DNA of 64,000 nt, taken from assembly GCA_034509495.1 (NCBI GenBank), contig CM067522.1, positions 23,133,899 to 23,197,898 of the forward strand. Reading direction: 5' to 3'. This DNA comes from Acestrorhynchus altus. Lineage: Eukaryota; Chordata; Actinopteri; Characiformes; Acestrorhynchidae. The position numbers and the translations under genes are program-made. Below, piece after piece: positions 11,373 through 25,200 of the stretch. The notes beneath the pieces were generated by a model, which saw only the letters and a program-made list of their open reading frames with translations, did no database searches and was not told the DNA's origin. Position 1 is the first letter of the stretch. Each line of letters opens with the position of its first letter.

Positions 11373-11860
11373 ATTGATGAATAGATGCAGGGAATGACAG
11401 AAACATAGTGCAGGGTGTGTTTTAATGGATCATCCCTCTGTGTAATGGGGTTAATGAGGGGCTTAACTCAGCGCTCAGAGGTTAAAGAGCAAACTCCGCA
11501 AGTGCTTTTAGAGAGTCGGCTAATCCAGAATAATGGAGTTCATACTCTGACATAATGAGTGTTACAGTAATGCTTCCGATTCTGGGATAAAGGGAATTCA
11601 TGTGTCAGCTCAGCAGAGCTTCATTTGACCCCACTTAAAGAGCTTACAGAGCAGAAAATACTATCAGACGTAGCTTGTACACATTTGAACTCTTTGAGAT
11701 GAAAGTTTGGTGTCATTTACTCGAATTTTCTTGTGAGGAAAAAGTTAGGACACGCCCCACATTTATTACGACTTTAAATACCTAAACTCAAAATCCGCTT
11801 CTAATGATCAGAGCATCGTTAGAGAGGACGTTGGAGGAGCATCTCTTACCTCAGACATTA
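11373..11860. other. No recognisable feature
   Basis: Unique-looking A/T-rich sequence between the minisatellite and a Tc1 fossil. No exon is supported. Confidence 0.4.
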
Positions 11861-11864
11861 GTGT

Positions 11865-12790
11865 GGTTTGCTCTTGATTGTTGAAGTGAGTGGGATCATC
11901 ATGGTCAGATCCAAAGAGCTCTCTGAGGTCTTCAGAAGAAGGTTGTAGATGCAGAAGAGTCTGAGAAGGGATTTAAAAAGTACTCAGAATAATTAGAAAT
12001 CAGCTGTTCCACTGTCCGGAACCTCATTTATAAGTGGAGAACATTTAGAACAACTCCACATGACCAGATCAGACCGTCCTACAAGTTCAGCCAAGAGCAG
12101 AACCACAAGATGAGTAAAGAAGATCAACAATCCTAAAATGTTCATCACAGATCTACAGGTATCTCTCACCACAGCTGATGACAAAGTGCAGCTTCTACCA
12201 TCAGAAAGACCAAACCAGTCTGATCTTCATGGAGGTGTTTAAGGAGGAAACTCTTGCTATCAAACAAACATCAGAGCAAAACTAAGTTCTCCAGAACATC
12301 TAGCAAAACGAGACTTCTGGAACAATAACAGACAGATGAATCAAAAAAAAGTTGAATTATTTGGACACAGTAACAGAAGACATGTTTAGATCAAACCAAA
12401 CACAGCATTTGAGCAGAAGAAGCTTATAGCAGCTGTGAACATGGTGGTGGGAGTGTGATGGTTTGGAGCTGCTCTGCTGCAGCAGGGTGTGGAGATCTCT
12501 CCATCATAGAGACCACTGTGAGATCTTTATTGTATCAGAGGGGGTTTGAGGAGAATGGAAGAGCGTCTGTACAAGACTGGCCTTGAAACATCACAGAGCT
12601 GAGAATCGCATGGAGGGTAAAGGGCGTCGTTCTTCCAGTCGATGTCAGAGAGCGGTAGACGGTTCTAGAAACATCTCACTGACATTATTTCAGACAAGGA
12701 GGAGAAACAGATATTAGAACAGAGGGGTCAGAACTTTATCCTCATAATAAGAGAACATTTCTGTTAATGATGTTTATTAATGATGTTTCT
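11865..12790 (+). mobile_element. Degenerate Tc1-like transposon (second family)
   Basis: The + strand can be followed as a broken Tc1 transposase: MVRSKELSEVFRRKVV with a helix-turn-helix (CSTVRNLIYKWRTF), then multiple stops, then the conserved GGSVMVWSCSAAAGCG-type block near 12440-12490. Fragments of the same family occur at 20.33, 34.88 and 61.26 kb. Confidence 0.75.
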
Positions 12791-13265
12791 TCAGTTTGTG
12801 TTTAGATAGATCAGCTCCATCTCCATGTGTTTCCATTCACCACCAAGTGTCTCTACAATGAAGCAGAATTTCACACCAAACCCCCACTTAGACTCCGTTT
12901 ACATCTCATTTATGGAAACCGTATTCATAAATAATAATGAAATATCAAATATTAGTCACTGTTACCTTCAGTAGTTCTGTTCTAAGGGCTCTGACTGCGG
13001 TTTCTATAGCAGCGAGGGGTTTTTGACACTGCTCCCAGCCGTAGCACATGGTTGGATTATGCTGCCAGTGTGTCTCAGAAGGGGTCCCGGTCGTTAAAGA
13101 TCGTCCCCCGAGAGGGTGTCTCTGAGTGGATCCCTCTTAGCAGCTGATCCCCCTGCCAGACAACCAGCAACAAAACCCCTCAGATGACCAGTGGAGCATG
13201 GATAAATGGACTGGGCGTGTCTCTTACAGACCAGTAACAATAGAACAGAGGAACAAGCCTGAAGG
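12791..13265. other. No clear feature
   Basis: The 3' side of the Tc1 fossil continues into sequence I cannot classify. From about 13185 it passes into the MITE-like element below. Confidence 0.35.
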
Positions 13266-13267
13266 TG

Positions 13268-13640
13268 TTAAAGGCTCCATATCACACCAGACTTTACTGT
13301 TAACATTGCAGCCATAACACTCATGAACTTCCTATCAGCTCCTCTGATCATACAGGAGCTCTTTGTGGTTCTATGATTCCAGACTGTAGATCATCTGTTT
13401 CTCTGCAGACTTTATTCTCCTCCTTTCACCCTGATCTTCAATGATCAGGACCCCACAGGACCACCACAGAGCAGATATGATGTGGGTGGTGGAATTCATT
13501 CTCAACTGCAGTCACACTGACATGGTGGTGGTGTGTTAGTGTGTGTTGCTTGAATGCGAGTGGATCCAGACCGCAGCAGTGCTGCTGGGTGTTTAAACAC
13601 TGAGTCCACTCACTGTCCTCTATTGAGCTTACTAAGTGTT
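13268..13640 (-). mobile_element. MITE-like non-autonomous element (family 2)
   Basis: A dispersed family with words ACCACCACAGAGCAGATATG, CACACTGACATGGTGGTGGT and GTGTTAGTGTG. Other copies at 23.95-24.26 kb and 33.01-33.50 kb are in the opposite orientation, and a fragment lies at 52.51-52.59 kb. There is no coding capacity, so I call it a non-autonomous DNA element. The superfamily is not certain. Confidence 0.6.
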
Positions 13641-13644
13641 TAAA

Positions 13645-14010
13645 CACTATATGTCAAAATATTTCTGGACACCCTTTGCACCCAATGAAATGACCACCCT
13701 ATTTAGGAAAAGCCTGAGCCTGTTTATCGACCATGCAAACATAAAATCCCAGTAGCTGCTCTGACCGTGGAGCCATGAGATGGAGATTTGGGGATGTGGT
13801 GAGGTGGTGAACATCCAACATCCTGACCTCACCAAAGCTCTTGTCCCTGAGGGCACTCAGATCCTCACGGTAATGTTCCAGAATGTAGTAGAAAGTCTTT
13901 CCTGGACAGTAGAGACAGTTAGTCCAGCAAAAGCTCTCTTTAATTTCCTTGATTTCAGAGGAAACAGTGAATGAGCAGGTGTCCCGATATTTTTGTCCAT
14001 ATTATGATCC
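13645..14010. mobile_element. MITE-like element (family 1), near full length
   Basis: About 360 bp bounded by inverted ends TATGTCAAAATATTTCTGGAC and GATATTTTTGTCCATATTATG. The internal words GGACAGTAGAGACAGTTAGT and GGTGAACATCCAACATCCTG recur in copies at 23.5, 30.4, 52.5, 55.25, 57.33 and 62.8 kb. No open reading frame belongs to it. Confidence 0.75.
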
Positions 14011-14249
14011 ATATCTGGTGTGCCAGCAGATTTATTGTGATGGTACATTTATGTGAATATCTGAAGGTGTGTTTTGTATGGTCATATGAACATGTTCTTA
14101 CAGACCTTCTGCTGCCACTTGTCTACATATAATGGTCAGACATTTAGACATACATTAAGTGAACGGAAGTGACCGTAGTGTACTGAGAATTTAAAGTGCC
14201 TTCAGCCGGCAGAGCTGCATCCTCATCGACTATATACAGTCTGGGAAGT

Positions 14250-17200
14250 GCCGTGCACTCTGATACAGCTTCAGTAACTACACTGTTACTGATCTTTAAT
14301 ACGGACTGTGTTTCTGTCCCCAACTTCAGTAACTACACTGTTACTGATCTTTATCACGGACTGTATGTTCTCAGTACAGCTTCAGTAACTACACTGTTAC
14401 TGATCTTTAATACCGGACTGTGTTTCTGATACAGCTTCAGTAACTACACTGTTACTGATCTTTAATACCGGACTGTGTTTCTGATACAGCTTCAGTAACT
14501 ACACTGCTGCTGATCTTTAATACCGACTACCGGACTGTGTTTCTGATGCAGCTTCAGTAACTGCACTGTTACTGATCTTTAATACCGGACTGTGTTTCTG
14601 ATACAGCTTCAGTAACTACACTGTTACTGATCTTTAATACCGGACTGTGTTTCTGATACAGCTTCAGTAACTGCACTGTTACTGATCTTTAATACCGGAC
14701 TGTGTTTCTGATACAGCTTCAGTAACTGCACTGTTACTGATCTTTAATACCGGACTGTGTTTCTGATACAGCTTCAGTAACTGCACTGTTACTGATCTTT
14801 AATACCGGACTGTGTTTCTGATACAGCTTCAGTAACTGCACTGTTACTGATCTTTAATACCGGACTGTGTTTCTGATACAGCTTCAGTAACTGCACTGTT
14901 GCGTCTTTATGCGGACTGTGTTTCTGAAATTACAGCTTCAGTAACTACACTGTTAGCGATCTTTAATACCGGACTGTGTTTCTGATACAGCTTCAGTAAC
15001 TACACTGTTACCGATCTTTAATGCGAGCTGTGTTTCTGATACAACTGGTAACTTTACACTGTTGCGATCTTTAATACGGACTGTTTCTGATACGGCTTCA
15101 TTAACTACACTGTTACCGATCTTTAATGCGGACTGTGTTTCTGATACAGCTTAAAGTAACTACACTATTTTACGATCTTAATACCGGACTGTTTCTGATG
15201 CAGCTATTATACACTGTTACGTCTCTTTAATAGGACTGTGTTTCTGATGCAACACCAGTAACTACACTGTTACGATCTTTAATACCGGACTGTGTTTTGA
15301 CACAGCTTCAGTAACTACACTGTTACCCGATCTTTATGCGGACTGTGTTTCTGATACAGCTTCAATGCTGCACTGTTACCGATCTTTAGCCGGACTGTGT
15401 TTTTCTGATGCAACCCGGTAACTGCACTGTTACGATCTTTAATGCAGGACTGTGTTTCTGATACAGCTTATTAACTGCACTGTTACCCGATCTTTATGCG
15501 GACTGTGTTTCTGTTCCCAGCTTCAGTAACTGCACTGTACGATCTTTAATACCGGACTGTGTTTCGCAATGCAGCTTCAGTAACTGCACTGTTACTGATC
15601 TTTAATACCGGACTGTGTTTCTGATACCAGCTTCGAAGCTAACTACACTGTTGCGATCTTTATGCGGACTGTGTTTCTGATACAGCTTCAGTAACTGCAC
15701 TGTTGCGATCTTTAATACGGACTGTATGTTTCTGATACAGCTTCAGTAACTGCACTGTTACTGATCTTTAATACCGGACTGTGTTTCTGATACAGCTTCA
15801 GTAACTACACTGTTACTGATCTTTAATACCGGACTGTGTTTCTGATACAGCTTCAGTAACTGCACTGTTACTGATCTTTAATGCGGACTGTGTTTCTGAT
15901 ACAGCTTCGAGTAACTGCATATTTACTGATCTTTAATACGGACTGTGTTTCTGATACAGCTTCAGTAACTGCACTGTTACTGATCTTTAATACGGACTGT
16001 GTTTCTGTTAACTGGCTAACTACACTGTTACGATCTTTAATACCGGACTGTGTATTTCTGATACAGCTTCAGTAACTACACTGTTACTGATCTTTATGCC
16101 GGACTGTGTTTCTGATGCAACTTCGAAGTAACTACACTGTTACTGATCTTTAATACGGGACTGTGTTTCTGATACAGCTTCAGTAACTACACTGTTACTG
16201 ATCTTTAATACCGGACTGTGTTTTTGATACAGCTTCAGTAACTACACTGTTACTGATCTTTATCACCGGACTGTGTTTTGATACAGCTTCAGTAACTACT
16301 GTTACTGATCTTTTATCACGGACTGTGTTTCTGATACCTTCAGTAACTGCACTGTTACTGATCTTTAATACGGACTGTGTTTCTGATGCAGCTAGTAACT
16401 GCACTGTTACTGATCTTTAATACCCGGACTGTGTTTCTGGTAACTTCAGTAACTGCACTGTTACTGATCTTTAATACGGACTGTGTTTCTGATACAGCTT
16501 CAGTAACTACACTGTTACTGATCTTTAATACCGGACCGTGTTTTGATGCAACTTCAGTAACTACACTGTTGATCTTTAATACCCGGACTGTGTTTCTGAT
16601 ACAGCTTCGGCGCTACACTGTTACTGATCTTTAATACGGGACTGTGTTTCTGATACAGCTTCAGTAACTACACTGTTACTGATCTTTAATACGGGACTGT
16701 GTTTCTGATACAGCTTCAGTAACTACACTGTTACTGATCTTTAATACGGGACTGTGTTTCTGATACAGCTTCAGTAACTACACTGTTGCCTGATCTTTAA
16801 TACCGGACTGTGTTTCTGATACGGCTTCAGTAACTACACTGTTACTGATCTTTAATGCCGGACTGTGTTTCTGATACAGCTTCAGTAACTACACTGTTAC
16901 CCGATCTTTATGCGGCTGCACCGGACTGTGTTTCTGATACAGTTTCAGTAACTACACTGCTGCTGATCTTTAATACCGGCTACGGGACTGTGTTTTGATG
17001 CAGTTTCATGCTTCACTGTTACCCCGGTCTTTAATACCGGCACCGGACTGTGTTTCTGATATAGTTTCAGTAACTACACTGCTGATGATCTTTATTACCA
17101 GCTAGCGGACTGTGTTTCTGATATAGTTTCAATGTGCTTCACTGTTACTGATCTTTAATACCGACGCTACCCGGACTGTGTTTTTCTGATGCAGTTTCGG

Positions 17201-17540
17201 TAACTACACTGCTGATCTTTAATACCGGCTGCGGACTGTGTTTCTGATGCAGTTTCAGTAACTACACTGCTGCTGATCTTTAATACGGCTGCGGACTGTG
17301 TTTCTGATCACGGTTTCAGTAACTACTGTTACTGATCTTTAATACGGCTACGGGACTGTGTTTCTGATACGGTTTCAGTAACTACTGTTACTGATCTTTA
17401 ATACCGACTACCCGGACTGTGTTTCTGATACAGTTCATGCTTCCTGCTGCCGATCTTTAATACCGGCTACGGACTGTGTTTCTGATACAGTTTCAGTAAC
17501 TTCCTGCTGATCTTTAATACCGGCTGCCGGACTGTGTTTT
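14250..17540 (-). repeat. 62/55-bp minisatellite array C, inverted (about 58 units)
   Basis: Reverse complement of arrays A and D. Units read ACAGCTTCAGTAACTACACT, GTTACTGATCTTTAATACCG and GACTGTGTTTCTGAT. From 14250 to about 16900 the unit is 55 bp because the GGTAGCC segment is absent. From about 16910 to 17540 units carry ACCGGCTACCGGACTG and regain about 62 bp. The two subfamilies are contiguous. Confidence 0.95.
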
Positions 17541-17815
17541 AAGTACACTGTGATGGAGAAGCTCCACTTTCGGTTGGAGTGTAATTAGTGTTTCTTTTTA
17601 TGTCAGTGTTTTATTGAGGAAATAAATGGACAGATAAGGAGACATTCAGTCTGATTTTAACTGGTAAATAAAACCTGTGTTTGACACTCTGCTTAGTGTT
17701 GTGCTGACATTTGAAGTCGGGACCGTTACTGCAACCTATCGCATGTCCTTGGGTGTGGTGCACAGAAAAACCCTTATCTGGACTCCACAGGACTGTGTAC
17801 ATATGTGTATGGGAG

Positions 17816-17846
<31 letters not shown>

Positions 17847-17944
17847 AGAGAGAGACAGACTTCTTCAGTGTAACTGTATTCCGTCCTGTAAACGTCAATG
17901 AAATTACAGAGCGGATCGTATTTCTGTAATTCACTATGATCGAT
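17541..17944. other. Intergenic or intron, short GT run
   Basis: No gene is seen. A short (TG)n lies at 17817-17842. Confidence 0.4.
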
Positions 17945-18050
17945 GACTTTCTTTCTCTTCTCTTTCTCCCCCCAGCTCCCTCCCTCTCTCTCTGTTACAC
18001 TCTCACTCTGTCTCTCTTTCTGTCACTCGCCCGCTGTCATTTTCTCCCAG
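17945..18050 (+). promoter_or_regulatory. ADD2: Long polypyrimidine tract and acceptor before the ADD2 start exon
   Basis: About 100 bases of C/T-rich sequence end in TTTCTCCCAG at 18050, a strong 3' splice site. The next six bases are untranslated and contain an in-frame TGA just before ATG, so translation starts within this exon. Confidence 0.6.
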
Positions 18051-18056
18051 TGAAAG

Positions 18057-18206
18057 ATGAGCCGCTCCCCAACTCCTAAAGGGACCCCGGTCCAGCAGAG
18101 CCCGGTGGACGGAGAGTGCTTGATGATGGAGGTGGTTCAGTCCCCCCAGCAGTCCACCCCGACCACTGGCTCCAAGAAGCGAGCGTCCAGCATCCTGCAG
18201 AGCCCT
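18057..18206 (+). CDS. ADD2: ADD2 start-codon exon
   Basis: ATG at 18057, 50 codons, donor GTGAGC at 18207 followed by a long GT run. It begins [16 protein letters not shown] and ends [13 protein letters not shown]. Only the KKRxxxILQSP end matches the mammalian adducin exon. The usual upstream block with the FDR...PEY...LRQDFN pattern is absent and replaced by proline/serine-rich sequence. Confidence 0.8.
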
Positions 18207-18217
18207 GTGAGCACAGA

Positions 18218-18296
<79 letters not shown>

Positions 18297-20164
18297 CTAG
18301 GCCTACACATTATAGAATTTGACAGCTGTTATCACATCAGCCCGTTAGGATGGGCTGTGTCTCCTGTGTCTCCAGTAGGAAAATAATGATATATTAAAGA
18401 ATGATGATCTCATGCTCTGCAGTTCTTTATCATAAAAGATGTTATTGATTTTAGTATTTAATTATCATATAAAGTTGATTGATTTAATGTTGGGTTCAAA
18501 CCCCATCCACTGCTTAAATCTCAGGACTTTGACTAGGTCATTCCAAACCATTAACTTTATTCTTCTTTAAACTTGTGAACTTAGGGTCATTGTCTTTCTG
18601 CATGCCCCACATTCTCTTGAGATTCAGCTCCAGACAGATATCCTGATATTTTCCTTTAGAACTTGCTGGTATTGTTCAGAATCCATTGTTCCATCACTGA
18701 TGGTCAGCTGTACTGGTCCAGATGTAGGAAAACAGGCCTAAATCATGATACTACCACCACCGTGTTTCAAAGATGGGAACGTTTCTGCGCTGGAATGCAG
18801 TGTTCTCCTCCTTTATCCAACCAACACTTCTCATTCAAACCAAAATGCTCTGTTTTGGTCTCATCTTCTGACTGGTCCATGTGATCTTTATCAAACCGTT
18901 CATTGAGGAGAGCAGAAGCTTCTCCTCGCAGCCCTGCCCTGCTGACCACTGTTGTTCTGTGGACTCATGAACATTCACCATGGTCGTCTCCAAACGAGAC
19001 AAAAGCAGGACTTCTTCACCGAAGATGTCCTGCTGCCATTCTCAGCGACTCCATGACAGTCTGGTACGACACCATTGCAGTCGGTTGATTGACTCGGTGC
19101 AGATATTTTTGGATGATGAGTGAACATCTGAAATCTGTTTTCTCTGCATTGTGGGAATCATAGGTGTGTGAATATGACGAGCCTTCAGAGGATGACAGTC
19201 TAATAAATGTGTCCTCACTTGTCCTTTTGGCCCCTAATTTGATCCCTCCATTCTGCCCATCAACCCTTTAATGTTCTGTTTCAAATCCCCCTCTCTCTCT
19301 CTCCCTCTCCCTCTCCCGCTCCCTCTCCATGTCTCTCTCTCCTTCCCCTCCCAAAGACATGATTAGCTCCACAGCTTAGATATAATCTGTCCTGAATCAC
19401 CGTTCACAGCTGCAGAGACAGAGAGACAGAGACAGAGAGAGAGAGAGAGTGAAGAGAGAGAGAGACAGAGAAGAAAAGAGAGAGAAGACAGAGAGAGAGA
19501 GAGAGACAACCAGAGAGAGAGACAGACAGAGAGAAAAAGAGAGAGAGAGAGACAAACAGAGAGAGAGAGAGAGAGAACCAGAGACAGAGAGAGAGGTGTT
19601 ACAGAAAGGTCAAGAAAGGTAGAGCAAGGGAGAGAGAGAATACATGAGATTGTTATAGAGAGGAAGAGAGACATAGGCTGAGTGAGAGAAAGAGAGAGAG
19701 CATTAGAGTGTGTTACACAGAGGTCAAGAAGGGCAGAACAAGAGAGAGAGAAGTGAGAGAGAGAATACATGAGAACATTACAGAGCGGAAGAGAAGAGAC
19801 ATATGTTGAGAGAGAGATATTGTATTACAAAGAGATAAAGAAAGGTAGAGAGATACAGGATGAGAGAGAGAATTAGAGTACGCCATGAAAGGTAAAGCGA
19901 AGTGTTACAAATTGGTAGAGAGGAGGGAAGGAGAGGAGGGAGGGGACAATATTGATAGTATCAGAAAGTTTGAGCTGCCACTAAGAAGAGCACTGAACGA
20001 GGGACTGTTGGAGTGAATGAGAGGGAGAGTGAGAGAGGAAGAGTGAGAGAGGAAGAGTGAGAGAGGAAGAGGAAGGAACATGACTGGAGCCAAATGTATG
20101 TGTATGAATTAGTCACTACTGGAGTGGATGATGGCTGTGGTTAATGGAGCGTGTGTGTGTGTGT

Positions 20165-20235
<71 letters not shown>

Positions 20236-20738
20236 TGTGTGTGAGTGAAAAGCCTTGGTCTCTACACACGTCCTGCTCTGATGCCTTCAGCAGACTGTAG
20301 CAGACTGGAGGAGAGTCTCTTATTTAGACCTCAGACATTAGTGTGGTTGCTCTTGATGGTTGAAGTGAGTGGGATCATCATGATCAGATCCAAAGAGCTC
20401 TGTGAGGTCTTCAGAAAGAAGGTTGTAGATGCAGAGGAGTCTGAGAAGGATTTAAAAAGATCTCAGAACAGTTAATAATCAGCTGTTCCACTGTCCAGAA
20501 CATCACTCAGCAGGCTGCTGAATGTGGGCGTGTCCTAACGTTCTCATAACAAAATCACATTTCTGTGTGTGTTGTTTTCCAGTCATTCCGAGAGGAGCTG
20601 GATGTTCTAATTCAGGGAGCAGATGAAGAAAGGAGGAGTTCCTCCTGTGGTCTTTGGGCTCTACGACAGATTGCTGATTTTATGGCTACTTATGGCTCTC
20701 CTACTGCCCTGCCTGTATCACCCTGCAGTATGTATTAT

Positions 20739-20777
<39 letters not shown>

Positions 20778-22074
20778 GAATTCACCATAGTGACCACATA
20801 TGCCCTGAGTGGTGGGCAACCCTGTCCTCAGCCCCCAGGGAGCAGCTGGACACTTCAGTCACGTCCAGTTCAGTTCAGAGAATCAAACCGACGACCTTCC
20901 AGATACCACAGCTGCTCCCTTATATCACCCACTGTCACTTCTCCTAAGTTCTCTTCTATAAACACAGATACATTCTCACACGTTCTCCCAAAAGTTCCTC
21001 TCCTGAAGAACCGATGGTTCTCTATGATGGTTCTCTATTGTCAGTACATTTAATAATCTTGCTCCCCTTAGGACTAGACTCCCCCAAGCCGTGCTTCTCC
21101 ATGAGCTCAGAGCCATGAAGGTGGACAGTTCGAGCGACTATCTAAGAAACCCGGCCTTGCTGTCCATCTCTCACTCTTCACTGAACAAAAGGACGCTCAA
21201 AATGCTGCACCAGCTTCTTTCTGCTGGAACATCAATACAAGTGGCAGGTCAACATCATAAATAAACTGTGCTCGACCAGCCCATTGTCCACATCCCATAG
21301 TCAGGACAAGTGGACAGTATCTGAAGCTTTTCCTTCCACAGCTCTCTCACACCACCTCAATGAACGAGTCCTCACACTGTCTCTCAGTCTGTTCCTCAGT
21401 TGGTTCCTCTACAGTCTTCATCTCCATTCTGTACCCTCTGAGCTCCGGCACTTCTCCTCCTATTGCTCATTTAATCAATCTGCGTTTCATTCTTGGTACC
21501 ATTCCCACCTCACTGCTGTTACACCTGTTCTTCAGAAACCTGGTGTAGATCCCATCTCACCGTCCAATTACAGACCTACCTCCAGTCTTCCTCCCTTATC
21601 TAAAGTAATGGAATGTGTTGTGGCCTCACAGCTTTGAACCTTCCTTGAGAGTCACAGTCTGTATGCAACCTACCCAGCACTGAATCTGCTCTTCTGAGAG
21701 TTACTAATGACCTTCTGATCTCGTCAGATGCTCTTCAGCTTTCTGGATCTCACGGCTGCATCCGTAAGTCATCACATGCGTATTTCCAGACTTGCCTGGT
21801 TCCAGTCATATCTCTGTAACATACGACACTTTATCCCAGCTGGTCCACATCAGTCCTCTGCTGCAGCTGTATGTTGTTCCACAGGGTTTGGTCCACCTTC
21901 CCATCTGTTCTACAGGAACTCCTCATTAATGAAGGTATTAGGAGGAGCACTGGAGTAATCAGGGTCTTGTAGTTGGTTTACTGGCGAACACCATCTCCTT
22001 CCCCATTTCAGACCAGGATTCAATTCTCTACTCTATTCTACTCTATACTACCTGATCATTAGGAAAGTCTCAAA

Positions 22075-22122
<48 letters not shown>

Positions 22123-22199
22123 CCTCCCTCTCTCTCTCTCTCTCTCTCTCCCTCCTCCCCTCCTCTCCTCTCTCTCTCTCTCTCTCTCTCCTCTCTCTT

Positions 22200-22236
<37 letters not shown>

Positions 22237-22249
22237 CTCCCTCCCTCCT

Positions 22250-22291
<42 letters not shown>

Positions 22292-25200
22292 CTCTTTCTT
22301 TCTGACCTCAGCGGTGACCATGGTAACCCCTATAAATGACCTGCATGGCTATGATCCCAGTTCTATGGTAAAGGGGGAGAGATTGATGGCTGTAAGCTGG
22401 CCAGTGTTCACCGTCTGCTGGACCTGTACGGCTGGGCCCAGCTCACCAGCGCTAACCTCACAGTGAGTACAGTTACTACAGCTGACCTCTCCAACCTCCA
22501 CCTTCACCACCTCTGCTCTTTGTGTTCCTACATTAGCTTTAAACAATGCTGGTAACAATTCTATTATGACCGTAGCTCCTCCTCCTCAGTGTATATCACA
22601 ATACCTACATTTAGAGTTATTAATCTTCACCCTAATGAGAGACTGTAGCTCCTCCTCCTCAGTGTATATCACAATACCTACATTTAGAGTTATTAATATT
22701 CACCCTAATGAGAGACTGTAGCTCCTCCCCTCAGTGTATATCACAATACCTACATTTAGAGTTATTAATATTCACCCTAATGAAGACTGTAGCTCCTCCT
22801 CCCTCAGTGTATATCCTGACCACCTACATTTAGAGTTATTAATATTCACCCTAGTGAGAGACTGTAGCTCCTCCTCCTCAGTGTATATCACAATACCTAT
22901 GTTTTGAGTTATTAATATTCACCCTAATGAGAGACTGTAGCTCCTCCTCCTCAGTGTATATCACAATACCTACATTTAGAGTTAGTAATATTCACCCTAA
23001 TGAGACTGTAGCTCCTCCCCTCGGTCTGTATCCCACAATACCTACATTTAGAGTTATTAATATTCACCCTAATGAGAGACTGGCTCCTCCCCTCCCAGTG
23101 TATATCACAATACCTACATTTAGAGTTATTAATATTCACCCTAATGAGAGACTGTAGCTCCTCCCCCTCGGTGTATATCACAATACCTACATTTAGAGTT
23201 ATTAATATTCACCCTAATGAGAGACGTAGCTCCTCCTCCTCAGTGTATATCACAATACCTATGTTTTGAGTTATATACTTTACCAGCTGCAGTAGTAAAT
23301 GCAGCTGTCAGTCTTCGTACACTCCTGCAGTGCTCTTATATAATGGTGTAGGAGGTGTGAGCTCCCGCTCACTCACGCATCGTCTCCACATGCAGCACAG
23401 AGCTGTAAATAGCTGCCTCGGTTCTTTGCTTGGACCTCAGAGTGACGTCCAGCGCTGTCCCCTTTCATCTTAGAATGTGTCTTTTCAGAGCCCAGGAAAC
23501 ACTCCTTTATAAATTCACTGTCCAAAAATTTGTGGACACCCATTGAAGTGAACAAACACTGAATGCAATCAGAGCAGTTACAAGTAGAAAGCCTTTCCTG
23601 GACAGTAGAGACAGTTACTCCAACAAATACAGGATAAACTCTTTTTTGTCTTGATTTCAGAAGAAGCAGTGAACAGCATGTCCCAATACTTTTGTCCATA
23701 TAGTGTGTATGTAGTGATCTCTCTTGACTTCTCCAGATGCGTATCAGTAAAGAGCAGGAGCATTTCCTGGTGCTGCCGGACGGTCTGGCCCCTGCTCACG
23801 GGGAGGTCACTGCGTCCAGTCTGGTGAGGTTCATGACACAGACACAGACGTGGGGTTGGATGAGGTCAGGATGGCATAACGTTAAGAACAGCCGTTTCCT
23901 TAAACCGCGTCGGACGGGGTTAGTTATACATTCAGTTCCGTACAAAGCGCTCATTCACTCTGACTTTACATCTACAAGGTGGAGACACTCAGTAGGAGTG
24001 TCTGATAGAGTGGACAGTGAGTGGACACAGTGTTTGCCCAAAACTCTGCTGTGTCACAGTCCACTGCATTACCAGCAACACACTAACACACCACCACCAT
24101 GTCAGTGTGACTGCAGTGCTGAGAATGACCCACCACCCACATCATATCTGCTCTGTGGTGGTCTGTGGGGTCCCTGACCACTGAAGATCAGGGCAGGAAG
24201 GAGAATAGATGTAGATGCAGTGATTCATATGGTCAGTCAGTGACCGCATTGACCTTTATTAATCTATTTCCACATAATGATCCAACGATCTCTGAAACAT
24301 GCATTTTTAGTCGGTGAATTATGATCCATTAATTATGGATGTGTCTCGTTTAGAAGACGTATCTTCAGTAATAGCTTCCAAAAATGAACATCAGCACACG
24401 CTTTTAATTTGGCGTCTCAGTGATTCACTGTAAACCTTTATTACTTTTCATTTGATATTTTTTTTCCCTCTGATCTATTATTCTGTGAAGACATCCTGAA
24501 AAAAAGCAACACCTTAGCAACCGTCTGACATACCCTAACAACCACCACAGCAACCATAAAAAACACCATATTTAACACTTTAGCAGCTACCTGCAAATGC
24601 TGTGCTTATACTAAAAGTACTCTAGCAATCACGCTTGGTACCATAAAGAACCCCTTAGCAACCACCTTTAATACTATAGAAACTGCCATACCAGTCACCT
24701 GGAATACCATAGCAACCAACATGACAACTGTAAAAAACACATTTGGAACATCATAGCACCCGATACTTTGCAATACTTTTGAGACCACTGTACCAGCTAC
24801 CTGGAGTACCTTAGAAACCACCCTTGCTATCAAAAAAAAACCCTTAGTAACCACCTTAAATAGTATAGAACCTGCCATACCAGCCACCTGGAACACCATA
24901 AGCAACCAATCAAAATCACCTTAGCAACACCATAAGATCCATTTAGTAATGCCTTAGCAACCACCTGAAATACCTTATTAGGTAAAAACACCCTACAACA
25001 TTATGTCATCTACATAACATCTTAATAACCACATTGGACAGTTTAACAATCACCTAGGATACCACAGCAACCAGCAGCCTCCTAACGTTATTCTGACCTT
25101 CAAGATCAGTTTGATAATCAGTCTTCAGACAGTGTTGCTCTTCATGTTGTGAGTTCGGTGTGTGACTGCAGTGTGTGTAGTGTGCTGGTGTGTGACCGCA

